A DNA stretch of 64,000 nt from positions 458,700-522,699 of the forward strand of contig NZ_FNEQ01000003.1 in the NCBI RefSeq assembly GCF_900100205.1, read 5' to 3'. The translations under genes and the position numbers were made by a program. The stretch's first letter is position 1, and the number at the start of each line of letters is the position of its first letter. Source of the stretch: Duganella sp. OV510 (GTDB taxonomy: Bacteria > Pseudomonadota > Gammaproteobacteria > Burkholderiales > Burkholderiaceae_D). Positions 17,942-25,717 of this stretch are shown here, piece by piece. The notes under the pieces were generated by a model. It searched no databases. It saw only the letters and a program-made list of their open reading frames with translations, and was not told the DNA's origin.

Positions 17942-19423
17942 TTAGAAGTGCATGCCCGGCGACAGTTTCGCCGGCATTTCGAGGACATTGTTTTCGATCG
18001 ATGCGACCGGGTAGGCGCAGTAGTCGGCCGCATAGTAGGCGCTCGGACGATGGTTGCCGGACTGGCCAACGCCGCCAAACGGCGCGCTGCTTGCCGCGCC
18101 GGTGGTCGGACGGTTCCAGTTGACGATGCCGGCGCGGGCGCGTACCTGGAAAATCTTCCACAGCTTTTCGTCGTTGGAGATCAGCGCCGAGGCCAGGCCG
18201 AAGGCGGTATTGTTGGCGGCGTCGATGGCGCTTTCGAAGTCTGCTACGCGGATGATCTGCAACAGCGGGCCAAACCACTCTTCGTCCGGAATGCCTTGGG
18301 CGTCGGTGACATCCACGATGCCGGCCGAGACGAAGCCGGTGTTGGCGTCCAGGTGCTTCATCTGCAGCAGCAGCTTGCCGCCGCGCGCCACCATGTCGGC
18401 CTGTGCCTGCACCAGGCGCTTGGCGACTGCGGCGGACACCACAGGCCCCATGAACGGCGCCGGCTCGGCATCCGAGGGGCCAACGGTCAGGCGGCTGGCG
18501 ACGTCCACCAGGCGCGCGACGATCGCATCGCCGGCTGCGCCGGCAGGCAGAATCAAACGGCGCGCGCAGGTGCAGCGCTGGCCGGCCGAAATGAAGGCCG
18601 ACGAAATCGCCATGAACACGGCGGCGTCGGTTTCCTTCGCATCCCAGATCACCAGCGGGTTGTTGCCGCCCATTTCCAGCGCCAGCATCTTGCCCGGCTG
18701 GCCGCCGAATTGTTTATGCAGCGCGGTGCCGGTCTGGCAGCTGCCGGTGAACAGCACGCCGTCCAGCAGCTTGCTCTGGCCCAGTGCGACGCCGGTGTCA
18801 CGGCCGCCATTGACCAGATTCAGCACGCCATACGGCAGGCCGGCCTGCTGCCACAGCTGCACGGTTTTGATGGCGGTGCGCGGCGCGTATTCGCTCGGCT
18901 TGAACACCAGCGTATTCCCCGCAATGAGTGCCGGCACGATGTGGCCATTCGGCAGGTGGCCGGGGAAGTTGTACGGGCCGAATACGCCGAATACGCCATG
19001 CGGACGATGACGCAGCACCGCTTCGCCATCGGCGACCTTGCTGTGCGTCTCGCCGGTGCGGGCGCCGTAGGCTTGCACCGAGATATCGATCTTGTTGGCC
19101 ATGGTGGTGACTTCGGTGCGCGCTTCCCACAACGGCTTGCCCACTTCCTCGGCGATCAGCAGCGCCAGCTCCTCGGCATCCTGCTTCAGCAAGTCGCGGA
19201 AGCGGGTGCAGACCGCGATGCGTTGTTCCAGCGGCGTCAATGCCCAGGCGTCGAAGGCGGCGCGGGCGGCGGTGGTCGCCTGTGCCACGTCCTGCGCGGT
19301 CGATGCGCGACTGGACCAGGTCTGCTTGCCGGTGGCCGGGTTGATGGTAATCAGTTCCGGGCCGCTGCCATGCAGCCATTCGCCGTTGATGAAGTTGCTG
19401 ATGGTGGTCGTTGCATTAGCCAT
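17942..19423 (-). CDS. astD: Succinylglutamic semialdehyde dehydrogenase (AstD)
   Basis: The 493-residue aldehyde dehydrogenase oxidises N-succinylglutamate semialdehyde to N-succinylglutamate using NAD. ALDH landmarks are present: FTGSCQTG (cofactor loop), LEMGGNNPLV (general-base Glu region), SAGQRCTCARRL (nucleophilic Cys) and EEWFGPLLQIIRV. The gene start overlaps the end of aruG by 8 bases, implying translational coupling. The length matches E. coli AstD (492). Confidence 0.95.
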   Translation of the reverse strand: MANATTTISNFINGEWLHGSGPELITINPATGKQTWSSRASTAQDVAQATTAARAAFDAWALTPLEQRIAVCTRFRDLLKQDAEELALLIAEEVGKPLWEARTEVTTMANKIDISVQAYGARTGETHSKVADGEAVLRHRPHGVFGVFGPYNFPGHLPNGHIVPALIAGNTLVFKPSEYAPRTAIKTVQLWQQAGLPYGVLNLVNGGRDTGVALGQSKLLDGVLFTGSCQTGTALHKQFGGQPGKMLALEMGGNNPLVIWDAKETDAAVFMAISSAFISAGQRCTCARRLILPAGAAGDAIVARLVDVASRLTVGPSDAEPAPFMGPVVSAAVAKRLVQAQADMVARGGKLLLQMKHLDANTGFVSAGIVDVTDAQGIPDEEWFGPLLQIIRVADFESAIDAANNTAFGLASALISNDEKLWKIFQVRARAGIVNWNRPTTGAASSAPFGGVGQSGNHRPSAYYAADYCAYPVASIENNVLEMPAKLSPGMHF

Positions 19424-20471
19424 TGTTCTTCCTCGGATTGAGTGTCAGGGTCCGCACGGCGTCGCCGCTGTGGCAATGCAGCAGTTTCTGCTCGTCCTCC
19501 GGCAAGGCAATGACGCCGTTGACCGGAACCGCCTGCGACAGGATCATGCGGAAGTCTTTCATAGTGGTGTTCGAGACCAGCATCGGCTCGGTCTCCTCGC
19601 TGGCTGGCGCGCAGGCGGAATCCCAGTCGGTCGCCGCGCCGATATCGGCCAGTGTGCTGTCGCGCATCGCCCGCAGCTCGGACACGCGCGCTTGCAGCAC
19701 CGGGCCGGCGTCGAAGATGTCCACATAGCCTTCGAAGTACATGCCTTCCTGTTCCAGCAGGCGGCGCGCCGGTGCGGTGGAGGTGTGCACCTTGCCGATG
19801 ACTTCCTGCGCGTCGTCCGGCAGGTAGGCGACGTACAGCGGCTGGCGCGGCATCAGTTCGGCGATGAAGGATTTCTTGCCCACCGCAGTCAATGCGTCGA
19901 CATGGTCGAATTCCATCTTGAAGAAGTGGCGGCCCAGTCCTTCGTAGAACGGCGAACGGCCGCTCTCCTCCTGGTAGCCGCGCATCTCGGCGATCAGCTT
20001 TTCGGTGAACAGCTGCGGGAACTGCGCGATGAACAGGAAGCGGCTCTTGGACAGCAGCTTGCCGTTATTCCCCGTGCGGTAGTCCGGATGCAGGAACAGC
20101 GAGCACAGTTCGGTGCTGCCGGTCAGGTCGTTCGACAGGTACAGCGTGTCCATGCGGGTAAACACGTCCAGCTCGCGGCTGGAGTGCACCAGCGTGCCGA
20201 TGCGGTAGTTGTAGAACGGTTCGGTCAGGCCCACCGAACCCTTGATGGCGCACACGCCGGCCAGGCGGCCGGTATCGGTGTCCTCCATGACGAACATATA
20301 GTCGCGCTTTTCGGGCGGGATGGTTTCGGCGAACGAGGCGACGGCGATGTTCAGGCGGTCGCTCATCATCTTCATGTCCGGCTTGAGCGTGGTCATGCCG
20401 CTGCCCACCTGGGTGGCCATCACGTACAGGGCGTCGAGGTCTGTGGCTTGGATTGCGCGTACTACTAGCAT
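19416..20471 (-). CDS. aruG: Arginine/ornithine N-succinyltransferase subunit beta (AruG type)
   Basis: The 351-residue protein belongs to the AstA family. It transfers succinyl from succinyl-CoA to the alpha-amino group of arginine, the first AST step. TELCSLFLHPDYR, KSRFLFIAQF, LIAEMRG and GLGRHFFKMEF match the AruG (beta) subunit of Pseudomonas rather than the alpha subunit. With the adjacent aruF it should form a heteromeric enzyme that also uses ornithine. It lies 14 bases downstream of aruF and its end overlaps astD. Confidence 0.9.
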   Translation of the reverse strand: MLVVRAIQATDLDALYVMATQVGSGMTTLKPDMKMMSDRLNIAVASFAETIPPEKRDYMFVMEDTDTGRLAGVCAIKGSVGLTEPFYNYRIGTLVHSSRELDVFTRMDTLYLSNDLTGSTELCSLFLHPDYRTGNNGKLLSKSRFLFIAQFPQLFTEKLIAEMRGYQEESGRSPFYEGLGRHFFKMEFDHVDALTAVGKKSFIAELMPRQPLYVAYLPDDAQEVIGKVHTSTAPARRLLEQEGMYFEGYVDIFDAGPVLQARVSELRAMRDSTLADIGAATDWDSACAPASEETEPMLVSNTTMKDFRMILSQAVPVNGVIALPEDEQKLLHCHSGDAVRTLTLNPRKNNG

Positions 20472-20485
20472 AGGTGGTCTCGTTT

Positions 20486-21523
20486 TTATATTCTGACGCA
20501 GATGACGGCGTCACCTTCGGTGACGTGCAGCGCTTCCTGTACCTCTACAGACAGCGCCACGCTGAGTTGCGAGTCGAGCGCCGCGCAGTGCGTGATGACG
20601 GCGCGGAAGTCGTGCTCCGATCCGGACGACACGGCGTAGCGCAGCTGTGGCTCGCGGCCGCGGTCCGGCTGTTCCACCGAGGTGGCGACGCGGCGTTGCA
20701 GCGCGCCGGTGAAGGTGCGCAGCGAATTCTTATGCGCCTGCAAAATCGGGCCGCCGTCGAAGATGTCGATGTAGTCATCGGCTTCGAAGCCTTCGGCGGT
20801 CAGCAGGTTGAACGCCAGTTCGCCCGATGGATGGATCTGGCCCATGGCCGCCTGCGCGTCGCCCGGCAGCAGCGGCACGTACACTGGATAGTGCGGCATC
20901 AGTTCGACGATCAGCGTGCGGTTGCGGGCGCCGCCGATGGTGTGTTCGGCGTCGAGGAAATCCATCTGGAAGAATTTGCGGCCCAGCGCGTCCCAGAACG
21001 GCGAACCGCCGTCGCTGTCGGTGACGCCGGCCAGCGGTACGAAGAAGCGTTCGGAGAAACGGTGCGGCGCAACCACCGCCAGCATCAGCCGTGCGCGCGA
21101 CAACAGCGCGGCTTCGGCGCTGCCGTGTTCGCGCTCGCCGACGTAGAACGACGACAGTTGCGAGTAGCCGGTCAGCTCGGAGCACAGCGTCAGCGCGTGC
21201 ACGCTGTGGCTGATGTTGAGGTCACGCGAGACTTGCTGGATCACGTCGTTGCGAAAGGAGAAATAGGTGCCGTTGGAACCGGCGGCCGCGAACATGGCGG
21301 AGGTGCCGACGATTTTCTTTTCGTGCGGCGATTCCAGCACCAGCAGGTAGCCCTCTTCGCTTGGCAGGTCGACGTGGGCGGCAAACGAGGCGATCGACAG
21401 TTCGACCATGGCGCGGATTTTCTCGCGCGTCTTCGGCAGGGTATGCACTCCCGGCATGGGCACTGCGGCCAGCGCTTCAAGGGCTGGGATATCCGCAAGT
21501 TCGACCGGACGGACTACATACAT
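20486..21523 (-). CDS. aruF: Arginine/ornithine N-succinyltransferase subunit alpha (AruF type)
   Basis: The 345-residue AstA-family protein is paralogous to the product of the next gene. Features such as the MYVVRPVELADIPAL start, GTYFSFRNDVIQQVSRDLNI and LCSELTGYSQLSSFYV place it with the Pseudomonas AruF (alpha) subunit. Enterobacteria have a single AstA, so the two-subunit form is the Pseudomonas-type pathway. AAGGAG lies 5 bases before the ATG. An 89-base gap holding a large palindrome separates it from astC upstream. Confidence 0.9.
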   Translation of the reverse strand: MYVVRPVELADIPALEALAAVPMPGVHTLPKTREKIRAMVELSIASFAAHVDLPSEEGYLLVLESPHEKKIVGTSAMFAAAGSNGTYFSFRNDVIQQVSRDLNISHSVHALTLCSELTGYSQLSSFYVGEREHGSAEAALLSRARLMLAVVAPHRFSERFFVPLAGVTDSDGGSPFWDALGRKFFQMDFLDAEHTIGGARNRTLIVELMPHYPVYVPLLPGDAQAAMGQIHPSGELAFNLLTAEGFEADDYIDIFDGGPILQAHKNSLRTFTGALQRRVATSVEQPDRGREPQLRYAVSSGSEHDFRAVITHCAALDSQLSVALSVEVQEALHVTEGDAVICVRI

Positions 21524-21547
21524 AGAAACTCCTTAGTGAACGCAAAA

Positions 21548-21600
21548 ACGTCATTCCCGCGACAGCGAAAATCCTTTGGCCGCCGGCGCGGGAATGACGT
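21548..21600. repeat. REP-like palindrome between astC and aruF
   Basis: ACGTCATTCCCGCG (21548-21561) and CGCGGGAATGACGT (21587-21600) are perfect 14-base complements around a 25-base loop. The GTCATTCCCGCG...CGCGGGAATGAC style resembles dispersed intergenic REP-like repeats with ATTCCC/GGGAAT ends known in beta- and other proteobacteria. It lies inside the ast operon, where the hairpin could change mRNA stability or cause partial termination and so set astC apart from the downstream genes. I saw no second copy in this window. Confidence 0.7.
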
Positions 21601-21612
21601 GGGATGTGGTGC

Positions 21613-22857
21613 TTACGCTGCTTTCAGCAGGCCGTCCAGCGACAGGCGCAGGATGCGGTCGGCTTCGGCGATCTGTTCGTCGGTGACGATCAGCGCAGGC
21701 GCCAGGCGCACCACGTCCATGCCAGCGATCAGCACCATCAGGCCGTTGCCCTCAGCGGCTTTCTGGATATCCTTCGAACGGCCCTTCCAGGCGTCGGTGA
21801 CCACCACGCCCAATAGCAGGCCGGCGCCGCGCACTTGCGTAAACACTTGCGGATAATCGGCCGCCAGTTTCTCCAGCGTCGCGCGCAGCTTGGCGCCGGC
21901 TTCCTTCACACGTGCCAGGAAGGCTGGCTGGTTGATGGTTTCCAGCACGGTCAGCGCGATGGTTGCAGCCATCGGGTTGCCGCCGTAGGTGGTGCCGTGC
22001 GAGCCGACGCTCAGCGTGGCGCCCAGCTCGTGGGTGGTCAGCATGGCGGCCACCGGGAAGCCGTTGCCCAGCGCCTTGGCCGAGGTCAGGATGTCCGGCA
22101 CGATGCCGTAGCTCATGTAGTGGAACAGCTCGCCGGTGCGGCCCATGCCGGACTGTACTTCGTCGAAGATCAGCAGGGCGCCGGTCTTGGTGCACAGGTC
22201 GCGCAGTTCTTGCAGGAAGGCTTTGTCGCCCGGCACCACGCCGCCTTCGCCTTGCAGCGGCTCAACGATCACCGCGCAGACATCGTCGCCGATGGCGGCG
22301 CGTGCCGATTCAATATCGTTGTAGGTGATGTGGTCGATCGACGGTGGCAGCGGCTCGAAGCCTTCGGTGTATTTCGACTGGCCGCCGACCGACACGGTGA
22401 ACAGCGTGCGGCCGTGGAACGACTGGTAGCACGAGATGATGCGCGACTTGTGCGGGCCGAACTTGGTGTGCGCGTGCTTGCGCGCCAGCTTCAGCGCCGC
22501 TTCATTGGCTTCGGCGCCGGAGTTGCAGAAGAAGGCGCGGTCGGCGAAGGTCGCTTCGGTCAGGGCCAGGCCCAGGCGCAGCACTGGCTCGTTGGTATAG
22601 CCATTGCCCAGGTGCCACAGGGTGTTGGCCTGACGGGTCATGGCTTCGACCAGGATAGGGTTGCAGTGGCCCAGCGCGTTGACGGCGATGCCGGAGGTGA
22701 AGTCCAGGTAATGCTTGCCAGCCTGGTCCCACAGGTCCAGGCCCGAGCCTCGGACCGGAACCATCGCTGCTGGTGCATAAGTCGGCACCAGAACCTCGTC
22801 GAACGTCTGACGGGTTACAGGACGGTTGAGAGCGGTCGTATCTACTTTGGCATTCAT
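21613..22857 (-). CDS. astC: N-succinylornithine aminotransferase (AstC/AruC; acetylornithine aminotransferase family)
   Basis: This 414-residue class III PLP aminotransferase should convert N-succinylornithine and 2-oxoglutarate to succinylglutamate semialdehyde and glutamate. The PLP lysine is in LTSAKALGNGFPV; NSGAEANEAALKLARK and IFDEVQSGMGRTG are standard. I chose the ATG at 22857 (MNAKVDT) with AGGGA in front; the open frame extends 96 bases further without a better start. The family also includes ArgD, so a dual biosynthetic role is possible, but first position in the ast cluster favours AstC. An ArgR-like site and promoter precede it. Confidence 0.9.
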   Translation of the reverse strand: MNAKVDTTALNRPVTRQTFDEVLVPTYAPAAMVPVRGSGLDLWDQAGKHYLDFTSGIAVNALGHCNPILVEAMTRQANTLWHLGNGYTNEPVLRLGLALTEATFADRAFFCNSGAEANEAALKLARKHAHTKFGPHKSRIISCYQSFHGRTLFTVSVGGQSKYTEGFEPLPPSIDHITYNDIESARAAIGDDVCAVIVEPLQGEGGVVPGDKAFLQELRDLCTKTGALLIFDEVQSGMGRTGELFHYMSYGIVPDILTSAKALGNGFPVAAMLTTHELGATLSVGSHGTTYGGNPMAATIALTVLETINQPAFLARVKEAGAKLRATLEKLAADYPQVFTQVRGAGLLLGVVVTDAWKGRSKDIQKAAEGNGLMVLIAGMDVVRLAPALIVTDEQIAEADRILRLSLDGLLKAA

Positions 22858-22924
22858 GGCATTCCCTATCAAGATGTGGGTCATGCGCGGCACAGCGCCG
22901 CGTGGACCCATTGTAAAAGCGGGG

Positions 22925-22953
22925 ATGCTAAAGTTCTTTTCAAATGGCGACAA
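22925..22953 (-). promoter_or_regulatory. Predicted sigma70 promoter of astC
   Basis: On the minus strand, TTGTCG (22948-22953) is followed after 17 bases by TAGCAT (22925-22930), a moderate -35/-10 pair (4 of 6 each). Transcription would begin about 60 bases before the astC ATG. The -35 overlaps the predicted ArgR site. Confidence 0.45.
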
Positions 22954-22976
22954 GAATTTTTACTTTTGGCCGCAAA
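22932..22976 (-). promoter_or_regulatory. Predicted ArgR (AraC-type) operator upstream of astC
   Basis: The minus strand has TGTCGC, eight bases, then AA and five more bases, an exact fit to the half-site consensus TGTCGC-N8-AA-N5 known for Pseudomonas aeruginosa ArgR. A second, weaker copy (TTTGCGGCC...) begins 22 bases earlier in the same orientation. A direct repeat with about two helical turns between copies is how that regulator binds. The AraC-type gene next door is the obvious candidate protein. Confidence 0.55.
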
Positions 22977-22985
22977 GTAAACTTA

Positions 22986-23924
22986 TCAGGACTGTAATTT
23001 GCGCTGGCGCTCTTCGCGCGGCGTGTTGCCGAATAGCGCGCCGAAGGCGGTCGAGAAGTGCGAGCCGGACGAAAAGCCGCACATCAGCCCCACTTGCACG
23101 ATCGAATGGTTGGTATCCAGCAATAGCTGGCGTGCCCGCTGCAGGCGCAGCTCCAGGTAGTAGCGCGACGGCAGGCTGCCCAGGTATTGCTTGAACAGCC
23201 GCTCCAGCTGGCGCCGCGACAGGCCGACCAGGTTGGCGATGTCGTCGGTCGACAGCGGTTCCTCGATATTGGTTTCCATCAGCGTCACCGCTTCCGACAG
23301 CCGTGGCTGCAAGGCGCCGAAGCGGGCCTGCAGCGCCATCCGCTGACGCTCTTCCGGCCCGCGCACGCGTTCGATGCACAGGCTTTCCTTGATGCTGGCC
23401 TGCACGCTGGCGCCGAACAGCTGCTCGATCAGCGTCAGCGCGAAGTCGATCGAGGCGGCGCCGCCGCAGCAGCTCAGGTGGCGCCCGTCCAGCTCGAACA
23501 GGTGCGGCGTCAGGATGGCGCGCTGGGTGATGTCCTCGGTATCGGCATACAAGGCCCACGGCAGCGCGATGCGCACGCCAGCCATCAGCCCGGCCTTGGC
23601 CAGCCACAGCACGCCAGCGCCGACGCCGCCCCAGTACTGCGCCGAACGGCAGCGCTCGATGACGGCGCGCGACTGCTCGGCCGGCAGCGGCGCCTGTTGT
23701 TCATCCGCCACCAGCAGGGCGATATCCCAGCCCGGCTGCGCCAGCACCACCTGCGCCGGCGTCATGGTTTGCAATTGCAGGGCTTCGCGTCCGACCTGCG
23801 CGGCGGCCAGCCGCAGCGGCTGCACCAGTCCGGCCCAGCTCAGCGCGTCCGCCTCGCCCGCGTTGATGAGCAACAGGCGCAAGGGCTGCTGCTGGGCGAG
23901 GCTGGAGAGATTGGCAAAGGACAT
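22986..23924 (-). CDS. AraC family transcriptional regulator, ArgR/GlxA type
   Basis: The 312-residue protein has an N-terminal DJ-1/PfpI-like domain (about 15-190) and two C-terminal AraC helix-turn-helix motifs (about 210-310: STDDIANLVGLSRRQLERLFKQYLG and VGLMCGFSSGSHFSTAFGALFG). This is the architecture of Pseudomonas ArgR, which activates the aru/ast and gdhB genes in response to arginine. It lies directly upstream of astC on the same strand with 128 bases between, and a matching operator sits in that gap. It is therefore probably the arginine-responsive regulator of this cluster, not related to the hexameric E. coli ArgR. Confidence 0.85.
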   Translation of the reverse strand: MSFANLSSLAQQQPLRLLLINAGEADALSWAGLVQPLRLAAAQVGREALQLQTMTPAQVVLAQPGWDIALLVADEQQAPLPAEQSRAVIERCRSAQYWGGVGAGVLWLAKAGLMAGVRIALPWALYADTEDITQRAILTPHLFELDGRHLSCCGGAASIDFALTLIEQLFGASVQASIKESLCIERVRGPEERQRMALQARFGALQPRLSEAVTLMETNIEEPLSTDDIANLVGLSRRQLERLFKQYLGSLPSRYYLELRLQRARQLLLDTNHSIVQVGLMCGFSSGSHFSTAFGALFGNTPREERQRKLQS

Positions 23925-23990
23925 CAGCGATTGTGGCTTTCTTGTAATTGCGCATAGTGTACCCCGGCGGAAAGCCTGATGCGAAGCGGC

Positions 23991-23996
23991 TATAAT
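23991..23996 (+). promoter_or_regulatory. TATAAT -10 element placing the marR start at the transcript 5' end
   Basis: A perfect TATAAT ends 8 bases before the marR ATG (24005). No Shine-Dalgarno sequence lies between. A start site 6-8 bases after the -10 would give a leaderless mRNA. The -35 is weak. Confidence 0.5.
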
Positions 23997-24004
23997 CTCG
24001 GACT

Positions 24005-24466
24005 ATGGGTGAACGCTACTTGAAAAGCATCCGGCTGCTGGCCGAATGCATGCAAGCTTACGAACGGCTTTCCGGCGCATACGTGCGCCAGAGCGGCCTG
24101 ACGCACGCGCAGTTCGATATTATCGCCACGCTGGGCAACACGCCCGGCATGTCGTATAAAGAACTGGGCGACAAGACCTTGATCACCAAGGGCACGCTGA
24201 CCGGCGTGATCGAGCGGCTGGAGCAAAAAGGCCTGGTCGAGCGTCAGCGCAGCGACTGCGACAAGCGTTCTTTCTTTGTGCGGCTGACGCCGGAGGGCGA
24301 GCGGACATTTTGCACCGTGTTCCCGGAAGTCATCGCCCAAAGCGGCAAAGTGTTCAAGGATTACACCGAAGACGATTTCGCCAGGCTTGAAAAAACCCTG
24401 TCCGGCCTTAAAAATGTCATCATGGCCGGTCAGGCGGATAGCCCGTCCACCCGCGATTGCGATTAA
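24005..24466 (+). CDS. MarR family transcriptional regulator
   Basis: The 153-residue protein carries the MarR winged-helix core: LTHAQFDIIATLGNTPGMSYKELGDKTLITKGTLTGVIERLEQKGLVERQ with the wing SDCDKRSFFVRLTPEGE. Such dimers repress nearby genes and respond to phenolic or oxidative signals. The co-oriented 93-aa gene follows 19 bases downstream and is its probable operon partner. The start appears leaderless. Divergent to it is the arginine regulator. Confidence 0.88.
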   Translation: MGERYLKSIRLLAECMQAYERLSGAYVRQSGLTHAQFDIIATLGNTPGMSYKELGDKTLITKGTLTGVIERLEQKGLVERQRSDCDKRSFFVRLTPEGERTFCTVFPEVIAQSGKVFKDYTEDDFARLEKTLSGLKNVIMAGQADSPSTRDCD

Positions 24467-24485
24467 AAAAACCAAGGATACAGAT

Positions 24486-24767
24486 TTGAAAACCTCTCTG
24501 CTGGAAGGCATTAAGCCTGCCAAATTCGACAAACACATTATCGGCAACCTGCTGCTGGACGTTGCGCCTGCGGATGAAGTGCGCCAGGAAGCGCTGATTG
24601 TCGGCGTGCGCAACGCCGATGGCCAGATTTACCGCCTGATCGGCGCCTCCACCCACAACAGCTTCATGAATGCAGTCGAGGAATTGTTCGACCTCGGCCT
24701 GACCGACGAGTTGCAGGAAACCGACGAGCCGGTAGAGGGCTGCGACGCCATCTTCAGCGAGCAATAA
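24486..24767 (+). CDS. Hypothetical protein (93 aa), TTG start
   Basis: I do not recognise the family. The start is taken as TTG at 24486 (LKTSLLEGIKPAKFDKH) because AAGGA lies 8 bases before it; the open frame upstream overlaps marR and makes little sense as protein. The product is small, soluble and acidic, with VRQEALIVGVRNADGQIYRLIGAST and an acidic ETDEPVEGCDAIFSEQ tail. It is probably co-transcribed with marR. Confidence 0.65.
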   Translation: MKTSLLEGIKPAKFDKHIIGNLLLDVAPADEVRQEALIVGVRNADGQIYRLIGASTHNSFMNAVEELFDLGLTDELQETDEPVEGCDAIFSEQ

Positions 24768-24820
24768 CCAATTTGCCTGTTGGCGAAAAAAGACGCTGCA
24801 AAAAGTAATACCAGGAAAAG

Positions 24821-24848
24821 TTCCCATGAGAAATATTCCGGGTATAAT
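24821..24848 (+). promoter_or_regulatory. Sigma70-like promoter of the HDOD gene; predicted leaderless transcript
   Basis: TTCCCA (24821-24826) and a perfect TATAAT (24843-24848) are 16 bases apart. The ATG at 24857 lies 8 bases after the -10 with no ribosome site, exactly the geometry seen at marR 850 bases away. Confidence 0.6.
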
Positions 24849-24856
24849 TTTTTGCA

Positions 24857-25693
24857 ATGGACAGACTAGCCGCCTTCAAGCATATCGCTGCTCAAGCGAG
24901 CCGGGGAGAACTTACGTTCCCGGCCAACGTCAACGCCTCGCTGCGCCTGCAGCAGGCGTTGAATGATCCTGACTGCCACATCGAAGAGGCAGCCAGGCTG
25001 ATACAGGCAGACCCGTTGCTGGCCGCGCGTAGCGTCGCCATCGCCAACTCGGTCGCCTACAACCGTTCCCAGACTGAAATTTCGAGCGTGCGCGCGGCTG
25101 TGCAGCGCCTCGGCGTGCGCACCTTGCAGTCGCTGGTGGCGGCGCTGATCGTGCGCCAGATCGGCAGCCAGGTCAGCGATCCCCTGCTGTCCGCCAAGAT
25201 CCACCAGTTGTGGGAGCATACTGCCCACGTGGCGGCGCTGTCGCAGGTGATCGCCCGCCGCGTCACCCACGTCGATCCGGATACCGCGCTGTTCGCCGGC
25301 ATCATGCACGAGGTGGCCGGTTTCTACATGTTGTCGCAGGCCGGCGCCTACCCGCAGGTGATGGAAGGCGAGCCGGAGGATTGGGTCGAGCATGGCGAGA
25401 TCGAGATCGGCCGTGGCGTGATGGCCCATCTGGGCGTGCCGGACGGCGTGGTCAAGGCGATCGAATCGATGTGGGTTGGGCTGCGCGCACTGCCGCCGGA
25501 AACCATGGGCGACACGCTGCTGCTGGCCAACGACCTGTCACCGGTGCATTCGCCGCTGTACCAGCGCCCCGGCGCTACCACCTTGCAAGGCGCCCGCACC
25601 ATCGATTTCGTCGTCGGCGAAGGCACGCTGAACGCCATCATGAGCGAATCGGCGCATGAGGTGCAATCGCTGTACGCGGTGTTGATGCTATAA
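24857..25693 (+). CDS. HDOD domain protein
   Basis: The 278-residue protein is an HDOD domain (about residues 15-215): PANVNASLRLQQALNDPDCHIEEAARLIQADPLLAARSVAIANSVAYNR, then AVQRLGVRTLQSLVAALIVRQ, with HTAHVAALSQVIARR and AGIMHEVAGFYML in the HD-like half. HDOD proteins are non-catalytic relatives of HD phosphohydrolases that act in signalling (chemotaxis, cyclic-di-GMP and type IV pilus circuits). No partner domain is fused. Its promoter geometry suggests a leaderless mRNA. Confidence 0.88.
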   Translation: MDRLAAFKHIAAQASRGELTFPANVNASLRLQQALNDPDCHIEEAARLIQADPLLAARSVAIANSVAYNRSQTEISSVRAAVQRLGVRTLQSLVAALIVRQIGSQVSDPLLSAKIHQLWEHTAHVAALSQVIARRVTHVDPDTALFAGIMHEVAGFYMLSQAGAYPQVMEGEPEDWVEHGEIEIGRGVMAHLGVPDGVVKAIESMWVGLRALPPETMGDTLLLANDLSPVHSPLYQRPGATTLQGARTIDFVVGEGTLNAIMSESAHEVQSLYAVLML

Positions 25694-25717
25694 AAAAAAG
25701 CCCGCTGGGCAGCGGGC
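25692..25717 (-). terminator. Intrinsic terminator of the WYL gene / candidate sRNA
   Basis: GCCCGCT (25700-25706) pairs with AGCGGGC (25711-25717) around GGGC. On the minus strand the stem is followed by TTTTTTTT. The hairpin directly abuts the HDOD stop codon. Confidence 0.85.

Noticed and set aside
16355..19441. Long plus-strand open frame (1028 codons) opposite astB and astD
   Set aside because: Same composition artefact; the translation lacks hydrophobic patterning and the minus-strand genes have family motifs along their full length.
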